Below, piece after piece: positions 42,360 through 50,909 of a stretch of DNA of 64,000 nucleotides (positions are counted from its first letter, which is position 1; every line of letters begins with the position of its first letter). The stretch covers positions 62,001-126,000 of the forward strand of contig JBCCPJ010000005.1 in the NCBI GenBank assembly GCA_039024895.1. The letters are read 5' to 3'. Under the pieces are notes generated by a model. That model was not told where the DNA came from. It searched no databases and was given only the letters and a program-made list of their open reading frames with translations. The stretch comes from JAJDOD01 sp039024895 (GTDB lineage Bacteria; Pseudomonadota; Alphaproteobacteria; Rhodobacterales; Rhodobacteraceae). A program made the position numbers and the translations under genes.

Positions 42360-42450
42360 TTTGGGCAAGCTAGGAGACGTGACAGCGCGGCGCGGGAACA
42401 CCCGCTGCCGCGTTTCCTTTCCCCGTAATCCCGTTGTTGTGGAGCGTCGA

Positions 42451-42801
42451 ATGGCGGATGAATCGTCCGATTTTTCGGACATTGAAAGATCTCGCGAACT
42501 GCTTGAGCAGAGTGACGAGGCCTTGCAAGAGGCCTTGCTCGCCTTCGCGATCCTGAAAGAGCGGCTTTTAGCCGATGAAACCGTGCCCCCGTCTGATGTG
42601 GCTAAGGCTTTAACGAACATAAGCCAACACCGCGGGCGTGTGACTGATGACATGAGGAAACATGAAGACCGATTACTCTTCCAATCAAAGCGTGTCGCCA
42701 ACGCCCCACTCGATTTCGACAAGCTCAGGTCTGATATTGGGCGCAAGGTTGATCGCATCCGCGACGCCCTCCGAACAAGAGGAATTTCTGAGGAACCTTA
42801 G
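42451..42801 (+). CDS. orfg1: Gene transfer agent small terminase (gp1-like)
   Basis: 116 residues from ATG 42451 (MADESSDFSD); GTG 42439 is an alternative. Highly charged and helical, with RSRELLEQSDEALQEALLAF and a C-terminal basic region (DIGRKVDRIRDALRTRG). In RcGTA this position encodes the small terminase that helps select DNA for packaging; identity here rests mainly on place and composition. Overlaps the large terminase gene by 140 bases if that gene starts at 42662. Confidence 0.7.
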   Translation: MADESSDFSDIERSRELLEQSDEALQEALLAFAILKERLLADETVPPSDVAKALTNISQHRGRVTDDMRKHEDRLLFQSKRVANAPLDFDKLRSDIGRKVDRIRDALRTRGISEEP

Positions 42802-44074
42802 TTCCGAAGAAATCCGTGGACTGAAATACCTCTTCGAGTTCTGGGCGATGCCGCATCAGTTGCCGCCCGATGGTGCTTGGAAAACCTGGGTTATCCTCGG
42901 TGGGCGCGGTGCCGGTAAAACACGGGCAGGATCGGAGTGGGTACGCTCGCAGGTGGAAGGCTCGGGACCGGAGGATACCGGGGTCGCAAAACGCGTCGCA
43001 TTAGTTGGCGAAACATACGATCAGGCGCGCGACGTTATGGTGCACGGTGAAAGCGGGATACTGGCCTGTACGCCCGAGGACCGACGCCCGAAATGGATTG
43101 CCGACCGGCGAAAGCTGATCTGGCCAAATGGCGCGGAAGCCAAGGTGTTTTCGGCAAACGATTATGAGGCGCTTCGTGGACCGCAATTCGATGCGGCCTG
43201 GGTGGACGAACTCGCAAAATGGCCGAGGGCCGAAGAAGCCTGGGACATGTTGCAGTTTGCGCTGCGCCTTGGGGAGAACCCTCAACAGGTGATTACCACG
43301 ACGCCGCGCGACATTCCAATCCTGAAGCGCGTTTTGGCATCGGAAACGACGGTAGTGACGCAAGCTGCCACTCGCGAGAATGAAGCAAATCTTGCGGCTT
43401 CTTTCCTCGAAGAAGTCGAGGGGCAGTTTGGCGGCACGCAATTGGGGCGACAAGAGCTCGAAGGTGTGGTGGTTGAAGAATTGGAGGGAGCGCTTTGGAC
43501 CCGTGCCATGCTGATGGCAGCCGGGGATGCGAAAGCGATCGAGCCAGACCGCATCGTGGTGGCCGTTGATCCGCCGGTATCGTCGAAAGTCTCGTCCGAC
43601 GCCTGTGGGATTGTGGTGGCTGGTGTGAAGATGGACGAAACGAAAGGCGACTGGCGCGGGGTTGTTTTGGAAGACGCCAGCCTTGATCGGGCGACGCCAT
43701 TGGAATGGGCGACGCGGGCGGTCGAGATGTATCAAAAGTACGACGCCGACCGGATTGTCGCCGAGGTGAATCAAGGCGGTGATCTGGTTGAGGAAATGGT
43801 GCGGCAGGTGGAGCGTACGGTCAGTTATCGCGCCGTTCACGCCCGTCGTGGCAAAGTCATTCGAGCGGAACCTGTGGCCGCGCTTTATGAGCAGCAACGG
43901 GTCGCTCATCGGAGAGGGCTCGGTGAGTTGGAAGCGCAGATGTTATTGATGCAGCGCAGCGGCTTTGCGGGGCGAGGGTCTCCGGACAGGGTTGACGCAC
44001 TCGTCTGGGCGCTGACCGACTTGATGATCAAGCCGGCACCTGAGGGCCGCCCACAAATTCGCGGCCTTGGCTGA
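42662..44074 (+). CDS. orfg2: Gene transfer agent large terminase (DNA packaging ATPase)
   Basis: Up to 470 residues. Walker A GGRGAGKTRAG and Walker B WVDELAKW mark the packaging ATPase; the nuclease domain follows (VVAVDPPVSSKVSSDACG; AEVNQGGDLVEEMV). It drives host DNA into the capsid. ATG 42662 has an AGGA site but gives a Ser-rich leader; TTG 42749, giving LIASATPSEQEEFL, may be the true start because related proteins begin near there. The overlap with orfg1 is 140 or 53 bases respectively. Confidence 0.93.
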   Translation: MKTDYSSNQSVSPTPHSISTSSGLILGARLIASATPSEQEEFLRNLSSEEIRGLKYLFEFWAMPHQLPPDGAWKTWVILGGRGAGKTRAGSEWVRSQVEGSGPEDTGVAKRVALVGETYDQARDVMVHGESGILACTPEDRRPKWIADRRKLIWPNGAEAKVFSANDYEALRGPQFDAAWVDELAKWPRAEEAWDMLQFALRLGENPQQVITTTPRDIPILKRVLASETTVVTQAATRENEANLAASFLEEVEGQFGGTQLGRQELEGVVVEELEGALWTRAMLMAAGDAKAIEPDRIVVAVDPPVSSKVSSDACGIVVAGVKMDETKGDWRGVVLEDASLDRATPLEWATRAVEMYQKYDADRIVAEVNQGGDLVEEMVRQVERTVSYRAVHARRGKVIRAEPVAALYEQQRVAHRRGLGELEAQMLLMQRSGFAGRGSPDRVDALVWALTDLMIKPAPEGRPQIRGLG

Positions 44075-44107
44075 TGGGTTGTGCCCTGCGGGGCGGAAGG
44101 AGTTGAA

Positions 44108-45280
44108 ATGGCATTTGATTTCTTGAGACGACGGGATGCAGCGCCAGCAGAGGCGAAAGCGTCGGCGGCCGGACCTGTCATCGCCTATGCGGGTTCGGGG
44201 CGCGTTGCCTGGTCGCCGCGAGACGCAGGGTCACTCACACGGGCTGGGTTTGCGGGTAACCCGATTGGGTTTCGTGCGGTCAAGCTGATTGCGGAGGCCG
44301 CCGCTGCGTTGCCGCTCGTTCTTCAGGATGCCGAGACACGTTTCGAAGAGCACCCCTTGCTGTCGCTGCTGACGCGGCCGAACGGCAGTCAGGCGCAGGC
44401 GGAGCTGTTGGAAGCCTTGTACGGTCAGATATTATTGACTGGTGATGGCTATATCGAGGCAGTTCTGGATGACGCGAGCGCTCCGTTTGAATTGCATGTG
44501 CTAAGGTCGGATCGCATGTCCGTCGTGCCGGGAGCGGACGGTTGGCCGGTCGCGTTTGACTACGCGGTCGGCGGGAAAAAGCACCGCTTTGCGGTTGCCG
44601 ATGGCGTTTCAACGGTTTGTCATATCAAGGCGATGCATCCGCAGGACGATCATTATGGGCTGTCGCCGATGCAGGCGGCTGCGTCCGCGATTGACGTGCA
44701 TAATGCGGCGTCGGCTTGGTCGAAAGCGCTGTTGGACAACGCAGCGAGGCCATCGGGAGCCATTGTTTACAAGGGCCCAGATGGTCACGACGTGATGACG
44801 CCGGAGCAATATGATCGGGTGCTCAACGAGATGGAGGCGTACCATGTGGGCGCGCGGAATGCCGGGCGCCCGATGTTGCTGGAAGGCGGTCTAGACTGGA
44901 AGCCCATGGGCTTTAGCCCCTCTGACATGGAATTCCTGAAGACCAAGGAAGGGGCTGCACGCGAGATCGCCGTGGCTTACGGCGTGCCGCCGATGCTGCT
45001 GGGTATTCCGGGGGACGCGACCTACGCGAATTATCAGGAGGCGAACCGGGCATTCTATCGCCTGACGGTATTGCCGCTGGTGTCAAAGGTTTGCGGGGCC
45101 TTGTCCCATTGGCTGGCCGGTTTCACCGGAGACACGGCCTCATTTAAGCCGGACCTTGACCAGGTGCCCGCGCTGTCTGCCGAGCGAGAAGCGCAGTGGA
45201 AGCGTGTGGCGGCGGCCGATTTTTTGACCGAAGCCGAGAAGCGCGCGCTTCTTGGTTTGCCAAAGCTGGCTGAGGAGTGA
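44108..45280 (+). CDS. orfg3: Gene transfer agent portal protein (HK97 family)
   Basis: 390 residues from ATG 44108 (MAFDFLRRRD). HK97-type portal features: AGFAGNPIGFRAVKLIAEAAAALPL near the start, HPLLSLLTRPNG, GDGYIEAVLD, and the FSPSDMEFLKTKEGAAREIAVAYGVPPMLLG signature near residue 280. Forms the dodecameric ring through which DNA enters. The protease gene begins five bases after its stop. Confidence 0.95.
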   Translation: MAFDFLRRRDAAPAEAKASAAGPVIAYAGSGRVAWSPRDAGSLTRAGFAGNPIGFRAVKLIAEAAAALPLVLQDAETRFEEHPLLSLLTRPNGSQAQAELLEALYGQILLTGDGYIEAVLDDASAPFELHVLRSDRMSVVPGADGWPVAFDYAVGGKKHRFAVADGVSTVCHIKAMHPQDDHYGLSPMQAAASAIDVHNAASAWSKALLDNAARPSGAIVYKGPDGHDVMTPEQYDRVLNEMEAYHVGARNAGRPMLLEGGLDWKPMGFSPSDMEFLKTKEGAAREIAVAYGVPPMLLGIPGDATYANYQEANRAFYRLTVLPLVSKVCGALSHWLAGFTGDTASFKPDLDQVPALSAEREAQWKRVAAADFLTEAEKRALLGLPKLAEE

Positions 45281-45285
45281 GGCCC

Positions 45286-45831
45286 ATGGAACTGGAACGC
45301 AAGTTTTGCCAGGTCGAGACCAAATTATCGGTCACGGAAGGGTCGGTGATCGAGGGCTATGCCTCGCTGTTTGGCGCGGTGGATCGTGGTGGCGACGTGG
45401 TGGAGCCAGGTGCCTATGCCGCATCTTTGAAGTCGCTCGGTGCGGCAACGCGGCGGGTGCGGATGCTCTGGCAACACGATCCCGCTCAGCCCATCGGCGT
45501 GTGGGATGAGGTACGAGAGGATGCAAAGGGTCTCTATGTGAAGGGACGGTTACTTCCGGATGTGGCGCGCGCGCGGGAAGCGGCGGCGCTGCTGGAGGCG
45601 GGTGCCATCGAGGGGCTGTCGATTGGCTATCGCACCGTGAGGTCTACAAAGGACAACAAAGGGCGGCGACGCCTGAAGGAACTGGAGCTTTGGGAGGTCT
45701 CGCTTGTGACTTTTCCGATGCTTCCCGATGCGCGGGTGGGTGCCAAGGGGGAGAGCCCTGAGGACGACCTGATGCGCGACCTTGCGGCGGTCATAAATGA
45801 GGCCCGTTGCAACTTAGCTCAGGGCGCATAA
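45286..45831 (+). CDS. orfg4: Gene transfer agent prohead protease
   Basis: 181 residues from ATG 45286 (MELERKFCQVETK); GTG 45277 overlaps the portal stop and is an alternative. Herpesvirus/S78-type serine protease motifs: IEGYASLFGAVDRGGDVVEPGA near residue 20, catalytic His in LWQHDPAQPIGVW near 62, catalytic Ser in IEGLSIGYR near 107. Cleaves the capsid scaffold during head maturation. Confidence 0.93.
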   Translation: MELERKFCQVETKLSVTEGSVIEGYASLFGAVDRGGDVVEPGAYAASLKSLGAATRRVRMLWQHDPAQPIGVWDEVREDAKGLYVKGRLLPDVARAREAAALLEAGAIEGLSIGYRTVRSTKDNKGRRRLKELELWEVSLVTFPMLPDARVGAKGESPEDDLMRDLAAVINEARCNLAQGA

Positions 45832-45858
45832 CCGCCCATACATTTGAGGAAAATTGAC

Positions 45859-47043
45859 ATGAGCACACCCGAGACGACGTCTCGGGGCGAGGACGGTTTG
45901 TCTTCTCCCCAGTCGGCTGCCGAGGAAGTGAAGACCGCACTCGCGGGCCTCGTCGGTGACATCACCCATCAACTCAAGAAACAGGAAGAGCGACTGACCA
46001 TGCTGGATCGCAAATCACTTTCCCAATCGCGCCGTCCGGCGCTGGCTACGCGCGTTACAGATGAGGCGCCCCACCAAAAGGCGTTCAACGCCTATTTGCG
46101 GACCGGCGAAGACGCTGATTTGCGTGGACTTGATCTGGAAGGCAAGGCCATGAGCGCGGCGGTTGCGGGAGATGGCGGGTTCCTTGTCGACCCACAGACG
46201 AGCGCTTCCATCCAGTCCGTCCTGCGCGGCGCAGCCTCCATTCGTCAGGTTGCGAATGTCGTGAATGTGGAAGCGACGTCCTACGACGTTTTGATTGACT
46301 CGACCGAGACAGGTGCCGGTTGGGCGACCGAGACAGCCGACGCAACTGAAACCGCGACGCCCACAATCGAGCGCATCAGTATTCCTCTGCACGAGTTGTC
46401 GGCTTTGCCAAAGATTAGCCAACGTCTTTTGGATGACAGTGCGTTCGACATCGAAACATGGTTGGCGGGTCGGATCGCTGACAGTTTCTCGCGCTCGGAA
46501 GCGGGGGCGTTCATAAACGGCGATGGTGTCGACAAGCCATTTGGTATTCTGAACCATCCGAAGGTTCTGCATACCAACTGGACGTGGGGCAACATTGGAT
46601 ACATTCGTACGGGTACAGACGGCGCGTTCAACCAGAACAATCCGGGCGCAGGTCTGGTCAATATGGTCTACAGCCTGGGTGCACGGTATCGGGCCAACGC
46701 GACGTTCGTGTTGAACTCGAAGACGGCTGGAGTTGTCCGACAGATCAAGGATGGTGAGGGCCGGTTCCTTTGGGTCGACGGTTTGGCGGCTGGAGAGCCC
46801 GCGCGTCTGCTCGGGTATCCTGTGCTGATCTGCGAAGACATGCCGGACATTGAGAACGGTTCGGACTCTATTGCTTTCGGCGATTTCACTGCCGGTTATA
46901 CGATTGCGGAACGGCCGGACTTGCGCATTCTCCGCGATCCCTTCTCCGCGAAACCTCATGTTCTGTTCTACGCCACAAAGCGTGTGGGGGGCGATGTCAG
47001 CGATTTCGCGGCGATCCGCCTTCTGAGATTCTCGCAGAACTAA
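45859..47043 (+). CDS. orfg5: Gene transfer agent major capsid protein (HK97 fold)
   Basis: 394 residues from ATG 45859, preceded by GAGGAAA. The N-terminal 110 residues are charged and coiled, the scaffold part removed by the protease. The mature shell shows GDGGFLVDPQTSASIQSVL and SEAGAFINGDGVDKPFGIL, then ending ISDF-type strand and RLLRFSQN. Followed by two hairpins (47042-47082) that may limit read-through into the tail genes. Confidence 0.95.
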   Translation: MSTPETTSRGEDGLSSPQSAAEEVKTALAGLVGDITHQLKKQEERLTMLDRKSLSQSRRPALATRVTDEAPHQKAFNAYLRTGEDADLRGLDLEGKAMSAAVAGDGGFLVDPQTSASIQSVLRGAASIRQVANVVNVEATSYDVLIDSTETGAGWATETADATETATPTIERISIPLHELSALPKISQRLLDDSAFDIETWLAGRIADSFSRSEAGAFINGDGVDKPFGILNHPKVLHTNWTWGNIGYIRTGTDGAFNQNNPGAGLVNMVYSLGARYRANATFVLNSKTAGVVRQIKDGEGRFLWVDGLAAGEPARLLGYPVLICEDMPDIENGSDSIAFGDFTAGYTIAERPDLRILRDPFSAKPHVLFYATKRVGGDVSDFAAIRLLRFSQN

Positions 47044-47082
47044 TCCTGTGAGGATTAGGCCGGCCCGAACATGGGCCGGTTT
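47042..47082 (+). terminator. Paired hairpins after the capsid gene (possible attenuator)
   Basis: AATCCT-GTG-AGGATT (47042-47056) is followed at once by CCGGCCC-GAACAT-GGGCCGG and TTT (47060-47082). Two stable hairpins right after the most abundant structural gene fit partial termination; the T-run is too short for a full stop. The remaining 138 bases to orfg6 show no gene. Confidence 0.55.
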
Positions 47083-47220
47083 CCGGACGCGCACCGGTTT
47101 TCACCTCGCGTTTCTGCTGCTCCCCTCCGTCCAAGTGATGCGGGGAAGTGCGCGTCCGGTTTCGCCCTTTGACGGGCGGTGCACGTTGCCCCTGGCGGGC
47201 GAGCTACGGAGGTCAGGTAG

Positions 47221-47817
47221 ATGATATTGATCGAGCAGACCCAGGTCCCTGAAACGGATCTGCCGGTCGCGGAGTTTCGGGAGCATTTGCAACTCGGCAG
47301 CGGGTTTGCCGATGATGGCTTGCAGGACGCCGTGTTGGTGTCGCAGCTCAAGGCCGCAATAGCTGCCATTGAAGGTCGCACAAGCAAAGCATTGCTTGCC
47401 CGTGACTTTCTGCTGGTTAACTCGGCGTGGCGATCCTTAGGGCAGCAAGTTTTTCCCATCGCCCCTGTGGTCGCGATCCAGTCGATGAAAATCATGGACC
47501 TACAGGGCGAAGATACGTTGACGGACGCCAGCACCTATCGTTTGCGGCGCGACACGCATGCCCCTGCCCTGGTCTCTATTGGGCTTTCCTTGCCGACGAT
47601 CCCTGTCGGTGGTTCCGCGGATATCCTGTTCACGGCGGGTTTCGGTACGTGGAGCGACGTGCCACCGGATTTGCAACAGGCGGTATTTTTACTGGCGACG
47701 CAGTATTATGAGAACCGCTCAGCAAGCGTCGCCCGGGCCACGAGCCTGCCTCTCGGCGTGGTCAGTATTTGTCGCCGGTATACACCGATCCGGCTGGTCG
47801 GGGCGCGGCGCATATGA
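47221..47817 (+). CDS. orfg6: Gene transfer agent head-tail adaptor (gp6)
   Basis: 198 residues from ATG 47221. Phage head-tail connector features: SDDGLQDAVLVSQLKAAIAAIEGRTSKALLAR near residue 30 and LQQAVFLLATQYYENRSA near 160. Forms the ring under the portal in the RcGTA particle. Overlaps orfg7 by ATGA (47814). Confidence 0.88.
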   Translation: MILIEQTQVPETDLPVAEFREHLQLGSGFADDGLQDAVLVSQLKAAIAAIEGRTSKALLARDFLLVNSAWRSLGQQVFPIAPVVAIQSMKIMDLQGEDTLTDASTYRLRRDTHAPALVSIGLSLPTIPVGGSADILFTAGFGTWSDVPPDLQQAVFLLATQYYENRSASVARATSLPLGVVSICRRYTPIRLVGARRI

Positions 47818-48143
47818 AGCGGCTTAATCGCAAACTATTCCTGGAAGCGCGGCTACGCAGCGACGATGGCGCAGGCGGATTTTCGGGCCAGTGGGTTCAA
47901 CTCGGCTCCCATTGGGGGGCGGTGGAACCTGCCGCTGGTCGATTGGAACGCGGCGAGGGCCAAGCGCGAAGCAGGTCGAGCTACCGCGTCACGCTGCGCG
48001 CCGTCTCTCCTACAAGCGAGGCGCGACCGAAGCCCGGTCAGCGATTTCGCGACGGGGCGCGGTTGTTCGAGATACGCACCGTGCGTGACAGCAGCGATGT
48101 GCGGTTCCTCGAATGTTTCGTAGACGAGGAGGTGGCATCATGA
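47814..48143 (+). CDS. orfg7: Gene transfer agent head-tail stopper (gp7)
   Basis: 109 residues from ATG 47814. A small beta-rich protein of the phage head-closure type: LFLEARLRSDDGAGGFSGQWVQLGSHWGAVEP and LFEIRTVRDSSDVRFLECFVDEE. Seals the head before the tail attaches. Overlaps both neighbours by ATGA. Confidence 0.86.
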   Translation: MKRLNRKLFLEARLRSDDGAGGFSGQWVQLGSHWGAVEPAAGRLERGEGQARSRSSYRVTLRAVSPTSEARPKPGQRFRDGARLFEIRTVRDSSDVRFLECFVDEEVAS

Positions 48144-48550
48144 GCTATGGGGCGTCTTCCGCTTTGCAGGTGGCGGTGTATCAACTGCTCACCGCCGATG
48201 TCGCTCTGACGGCATTGGTTGGATCAGCGATCCATGACGAAGTGCCACCAGGTCCAGTGAGTGGCACGTTCATAAGCCTGGGCGAAGGCGAAGTGCGCGA
48301 TTTGTCCGACGTAACCGGTGGGTTGGCTGAGCACCGTTTCGATGTGGCGGTCATCAGCGACGCCGAAGGGTTTCAAACGGCGAAAGCTGTGGCGGAGGCG
48401 GTATCAGACGCCTTGGTTGACGCTGCCCCGGTCATGAGCCGGGGCCGGGTGGTGAATTTGTCCTTTGTAAAGGCGCGGGCACGCCGGGTGCGTGCCGGTC
48501 AAACACGCCGGATCGACATGACGTTCCGCGCGATCGTCGAAGATAACTGA
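48140..48550 (+). CDS. orfg8: Gene transfer agent tail terminator (gp8, DUF3168)
   Basis: 136 residues from ATG 48140, preceded by GAGGAGGTGG. DUF3168 features: SALQVAVYQLLTADVALTALVG at the start and EHRFDVAVISDAEGFQTAKAVAEAV in the middle. Terminates the tail tube in the particle. Confidence 0.88.
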   Translation: MSYGASSALQVAVYQLLTADVALTALVGSAIHDEVPPGPVSGTFISLGEGEVRDLSDVTGGLAEHRFDVAVISDAEGFQTAKAVAEAVSDALVDAAPVMSRGRVVNLSFVKARARRVRAGQTRRIDMTFRAIVEDN

Positions 48551-48573
48551 AGACTATCAATGGAGTGGACCCG

Positions 48574-48984
48574 ATGGCGGCACAGAATGGTAAAGACCTG
48601 TTGATCAAGCTCGACATGACGGGCGGTGGGCAATTCGAGACCATTGCGGGGCTACGCGCCACGCGGCTTTCGTTCAATACGGAGAGCATCGATGTGACAT
48701 CGCTGGAAAGCGATGGATGGCGGCAACTGCTTGGCGGTGCCGGGGTGAAAGCGGCTTCGATCTCGGGCTCCGGTGTCTTTCGCGATGCTGGAACAGATGA
48801 GCGGGCGCGGCAGATATTCTTCGATGGCGCAACGCCGAATTTCCAGGTGATCATTCCGGATTTCGGTGTGGTTGAGGGGCCGTTTCAAGTCACCTCAATC
48901 GAGTACGCGGGCAGCCACAATGGCGAGGCGACCTACGAACTCGCGCTCGCTTCTGCCGGTTTGCTCAGCTTTACGGCGCTCTGA
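48574..48984 (+). CDS. orfg9: Gene transfer agent major tail tube protein
   Basis: 136 residues from ATG 48574; GTG 48565 is an alternative. Tail-tube signature: NGKDLLIKLDMTGGGQFETIAGLRATRLSFN, ITS-type core and ATPNFQVIIPDFGVVEGPFQVTSIEYAGSHNGEATYELALASAG. Polymerises into the tube that delivers DNA. One-base overlap with orfg10. Confidence 0.92.
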   Translation: MAAQNGKDLLIKLDMTGGGQFETIAGLRATRLSFNTESIDVTSLESDGWRQLLGGAGVKAASISGSGVFRDAGTDERARQIFFDGATPNFQVIIPDFGVVEGPFQVTSIEYAGSHNGEATYELALASAGLLSFTAL

Positions 48985-49298
48985 TGGGTAATCCTTGGAC
49001 GGGGGATGTGCCGGTTTTTCTGAACAGCGAACGGCATGTGATGCGTCTGACGCTTGGAGCGCTGGCGGAACTCGAAGCCGGGTTGGAGGCGGACAGTCTG
49101 GTCGCAATGGTTGAGCGGTTTGAAAGTGGCGCGTTTTCATCCCGCGATGTGCTTGGTGTCATAGTGGCTGGGTTGCGCGGTGGCGGGTGGTCCGGCGATG
49201 TGCGCGATTTGCTGACCGCGGAGATCGAAGGTGGTCCCGTCGAAGCAGCGCGGCTGGCGGGTCAGCTTTTGGCGCGCGCCTTTGCGTTCCCCAAATGA
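48984..49298 (+). CDS. orfg10: Gene transfer agent gp10 (tail assembly chaperone)
   Basis: 104 residues. N-terminal VPVFLNSERHVMRLTLGALAELEAGL followed by a helical region (DVLGVIVAGLRGGGWSGDVRDLL) is the GTA gp10 pattern, thought to guide tail assembly. Its TGA overlaps the next ATG (49295). Confidence 0.85.
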   Translation: MGNPWTGDVPVFLNSERHVMRLTLGALAELEAGLEADSLVAMVERFESGAFSSRDVLGVIVAGLRGGGWSGDVRDLLTAEIEGGPVEAARLAGQLLARAFAFPK

Positions 49299-49474
49299 CG
49301 CGGTTTGCTTGGGCAGATTTGCTTCGCGCGGGGTGCAGTCTGGGGATGACGCCGCGGGACGTCTGGGCGCTGACGCCGGCGGAACTGGCATTTTTGCTGG
49401 GTAAGGAAGGGGGCGATGCGCCTTTGAGCCGCGCCCGATTGGAAGAACTGGCGGCGGCGTTTCCGGATAAATGA
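49295..49474 (+). CDS. Small gene transfer agent protein (gp10.1-like, tail chaperone)
   Basis: 59 residues from ATG 49295, overlapping gp10 by ATGA. A compact helical protein (FAWADLLRAGCSLGMTPRDVWALTPAELAFLLG) of the type found between gp10 and the tape measure in related clusters, probably the second part of a gp10-gp10.1 chaperone pair, like lambda G and GT. Readings starting at 49187 are rejected for lack of similarity. Confidence 0.78.
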   Translation: MTRFAWADLLRAGCSLGMTPRDVWALTPAELAFLLGKEGGDAPLSRARLEELAAAFPDK

Positions 49475-49486
49475 AGGGATTGAGAA

Positions 49487-50131
49487 ATGGCAGACAGTGA
49501 TCGCATTGAAGCGTTCGACGATCAGATTGCCGCGCTTGAGGGAACTATGGCCTCGGCTGGCGAGATGGCGCGTGCGTTGAAGGAAGGTCTGGACGAGACC
49601 GGGCGGGCAATGGCCGCGACCGAAGCCGAAAGCAAAGTGTTGTCGAAGGGTTTGTCGCGCGGACTGCGCTCGGCCTTTGACGGCTTGGTTTTTGACGGCA
49701 TGCGCGCCTCGGATGCCCTGGAACAGGTGGCGCGCTCGGTGGTGAACACGGCCTATTCGGCGGCGATCAAACCTGTGGCAAAACACTTCGGCGGCCTGTT
49801 GGCGGATGGTTTTGCGGGCATGTTCGCCGATGGTGCCTCGTTCAGCCAAGGCCGGGTGATGCCCTTTGCCACTGGCGGCGTCGTCTCTGGCCCCACCTAT
49901 TTCCCGATGCGCAACGGTATGGGGCTCATGGGCGAAGCGGGGCCCGAAGCCATCATGCCCTTGGCTCGTGGCGCGGACGGGCGGTTGGGGGTGCGGACAG
50001 AAGGCGGTGGTCGCCCTGTGCAAATCGTTATGAACATTTCGACGCCGGATGCGGCGAGCTTTCAGCGCAGCCAAAGTCAGATTGCCGGGCAGATGAGCCG
50101 CGCGCTTTCGCGAAGCCAGCGAAACGGATGA
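49487..50131 (+). CDS. orfg11: Gene transfer agent tape measure protein
   Basis: 214 residues, short like the RcGTA tape measure. Long N-terminal helix (DQIAALEGTMASAGEMARALKEGL), a hydrophobic patch (RGLRSAFDGLVFDGMRASDALEQV) and a Gly-rich central region (GGVVSGPTYFPMRNGMGLMGEAGPEAIMPLARG). Sets tail length and may pass through the host envelope. The gap to orfg12 has irregular signals. Confidence 0.88.
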   Translation: MADSDRIEAFDDQIAALEGTMASAGEMARALKEGLDETGRAMAATEAESKVLSKGLSRGLRSAFDGLVFDGMRASDALEQVARSVVNTAYSAAIKPVAKHFGGLLADGFAGMFADGASFSQGRVMPFATGGVVSGPTYFPMRNGMGLMGEAGPEAIMPLARGADGRLGVRTEGGGRPVQIVMNISTPDAASFQRSQSQIAGQMSRALSRSQRNG

Positions 50132-50189
50132 CCGTAGTACGCGTATACAATGCGCCGATAGAAGGATGAGTTTCTACACCTGAACGGAC

Positions 50190-50909
50190 ATGTCGTTGGT
50201 CCGTGTTGGGCCAAACATTTCACTGCAGAAAAAAGGGCTGCGGTTCGCTGGAACCAAGGCCACGGACGGAGTTTTCATTTCGTTTCATGAGGTACAGTTT
50301 CCGACAAGCCTGAGTTTTGGCTCGGTCGGCGGCCCGGAGCGGGTGACGGAGATTGTCACATTGGCCAACGGGTTCGAAGAGCGCAACACGCCCTGGGCAG
50401 ATTCGCGGCGGCGTTATGATGCTGGCTTTGGTATGCGTTCGCTTGCCGATATTGATACGTTGATTGCGTTTTTCGAAGCCCGTCGCGGTGCGCTTTACGG
50501 GTTTCGCTGGAAGGATTGGTCGGATTACCGATCGTCAGGCTCTTTGGTCGACCCCGCGTTCGACGATCAAGTCATTGGCACGGGCGATGGCGTCACAACC
50601 ACTTTTTCGTTGGCGAAGACGTATGCTTCCGGTGGCGCTTCTTACACGCGAAGCATTCAGAAACCCGTGCAAGATACTGTTTTGGCTGGCGTTCAGGGAG
50701 ATGTTAAAGCTGAGGGTGTCGATTTTGAGGTTGCGCTCGTCTCGGGTGTTTTGACTTTTGCCGAAGCGCCGGCGGCCGGGGCGATCGTCACTGCGGGCTA
50801 CGAATTTGATGTGCCGGTACGCTTTGGGACGGACACCATTCAGAGTTCCGTCGCTAGCTTCAACGCAGGTGAAATACCTAACGTACCGATTTTGGAGGTG
50901 CGGATATGA
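50190..50909 (+). CDS. orfg12: Gene transfer agent distal tail protein (gp12, DUF2460)
   Basis: 239 residues from ATG 50190, or 210 from an ATT at 50277. The conserved protein starts MxFHEV in relatives; here that point reads ISFHEVQFPTSLSFGS, preceded by 29 extra residues unlike the family. A GGAG site lies five bases before the ATT. Core: GGPERVTEIVTLANGFEERNTPWADSRRRYDAGFG and YGFRWKDWSDYRSSGS. Connects tail tube to hub. ATGA overlap with orfg13. Confidence 0.85.
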   Translation: MSLVRVGPNISLQKKGLRFAGTKATDGVFISFHEVQFPTSLSFGSVGGPERVTEIVTLANGFEERNTPWADSRRRYDAGFGMRSLADIDTLIAFFEARRGALYGFRWKDWSDYRSSGSLVDPAFDDQVIGTGDGVTTTFSLAKTYASGGASYTRSIQKPVQDTVLAGVQGDVKAEGVDFEVALVSGVLTFAEAPAAGAIVTAGYEFDVPVRFGTDTIQSSVASFNAGEIPNVPILEVRI

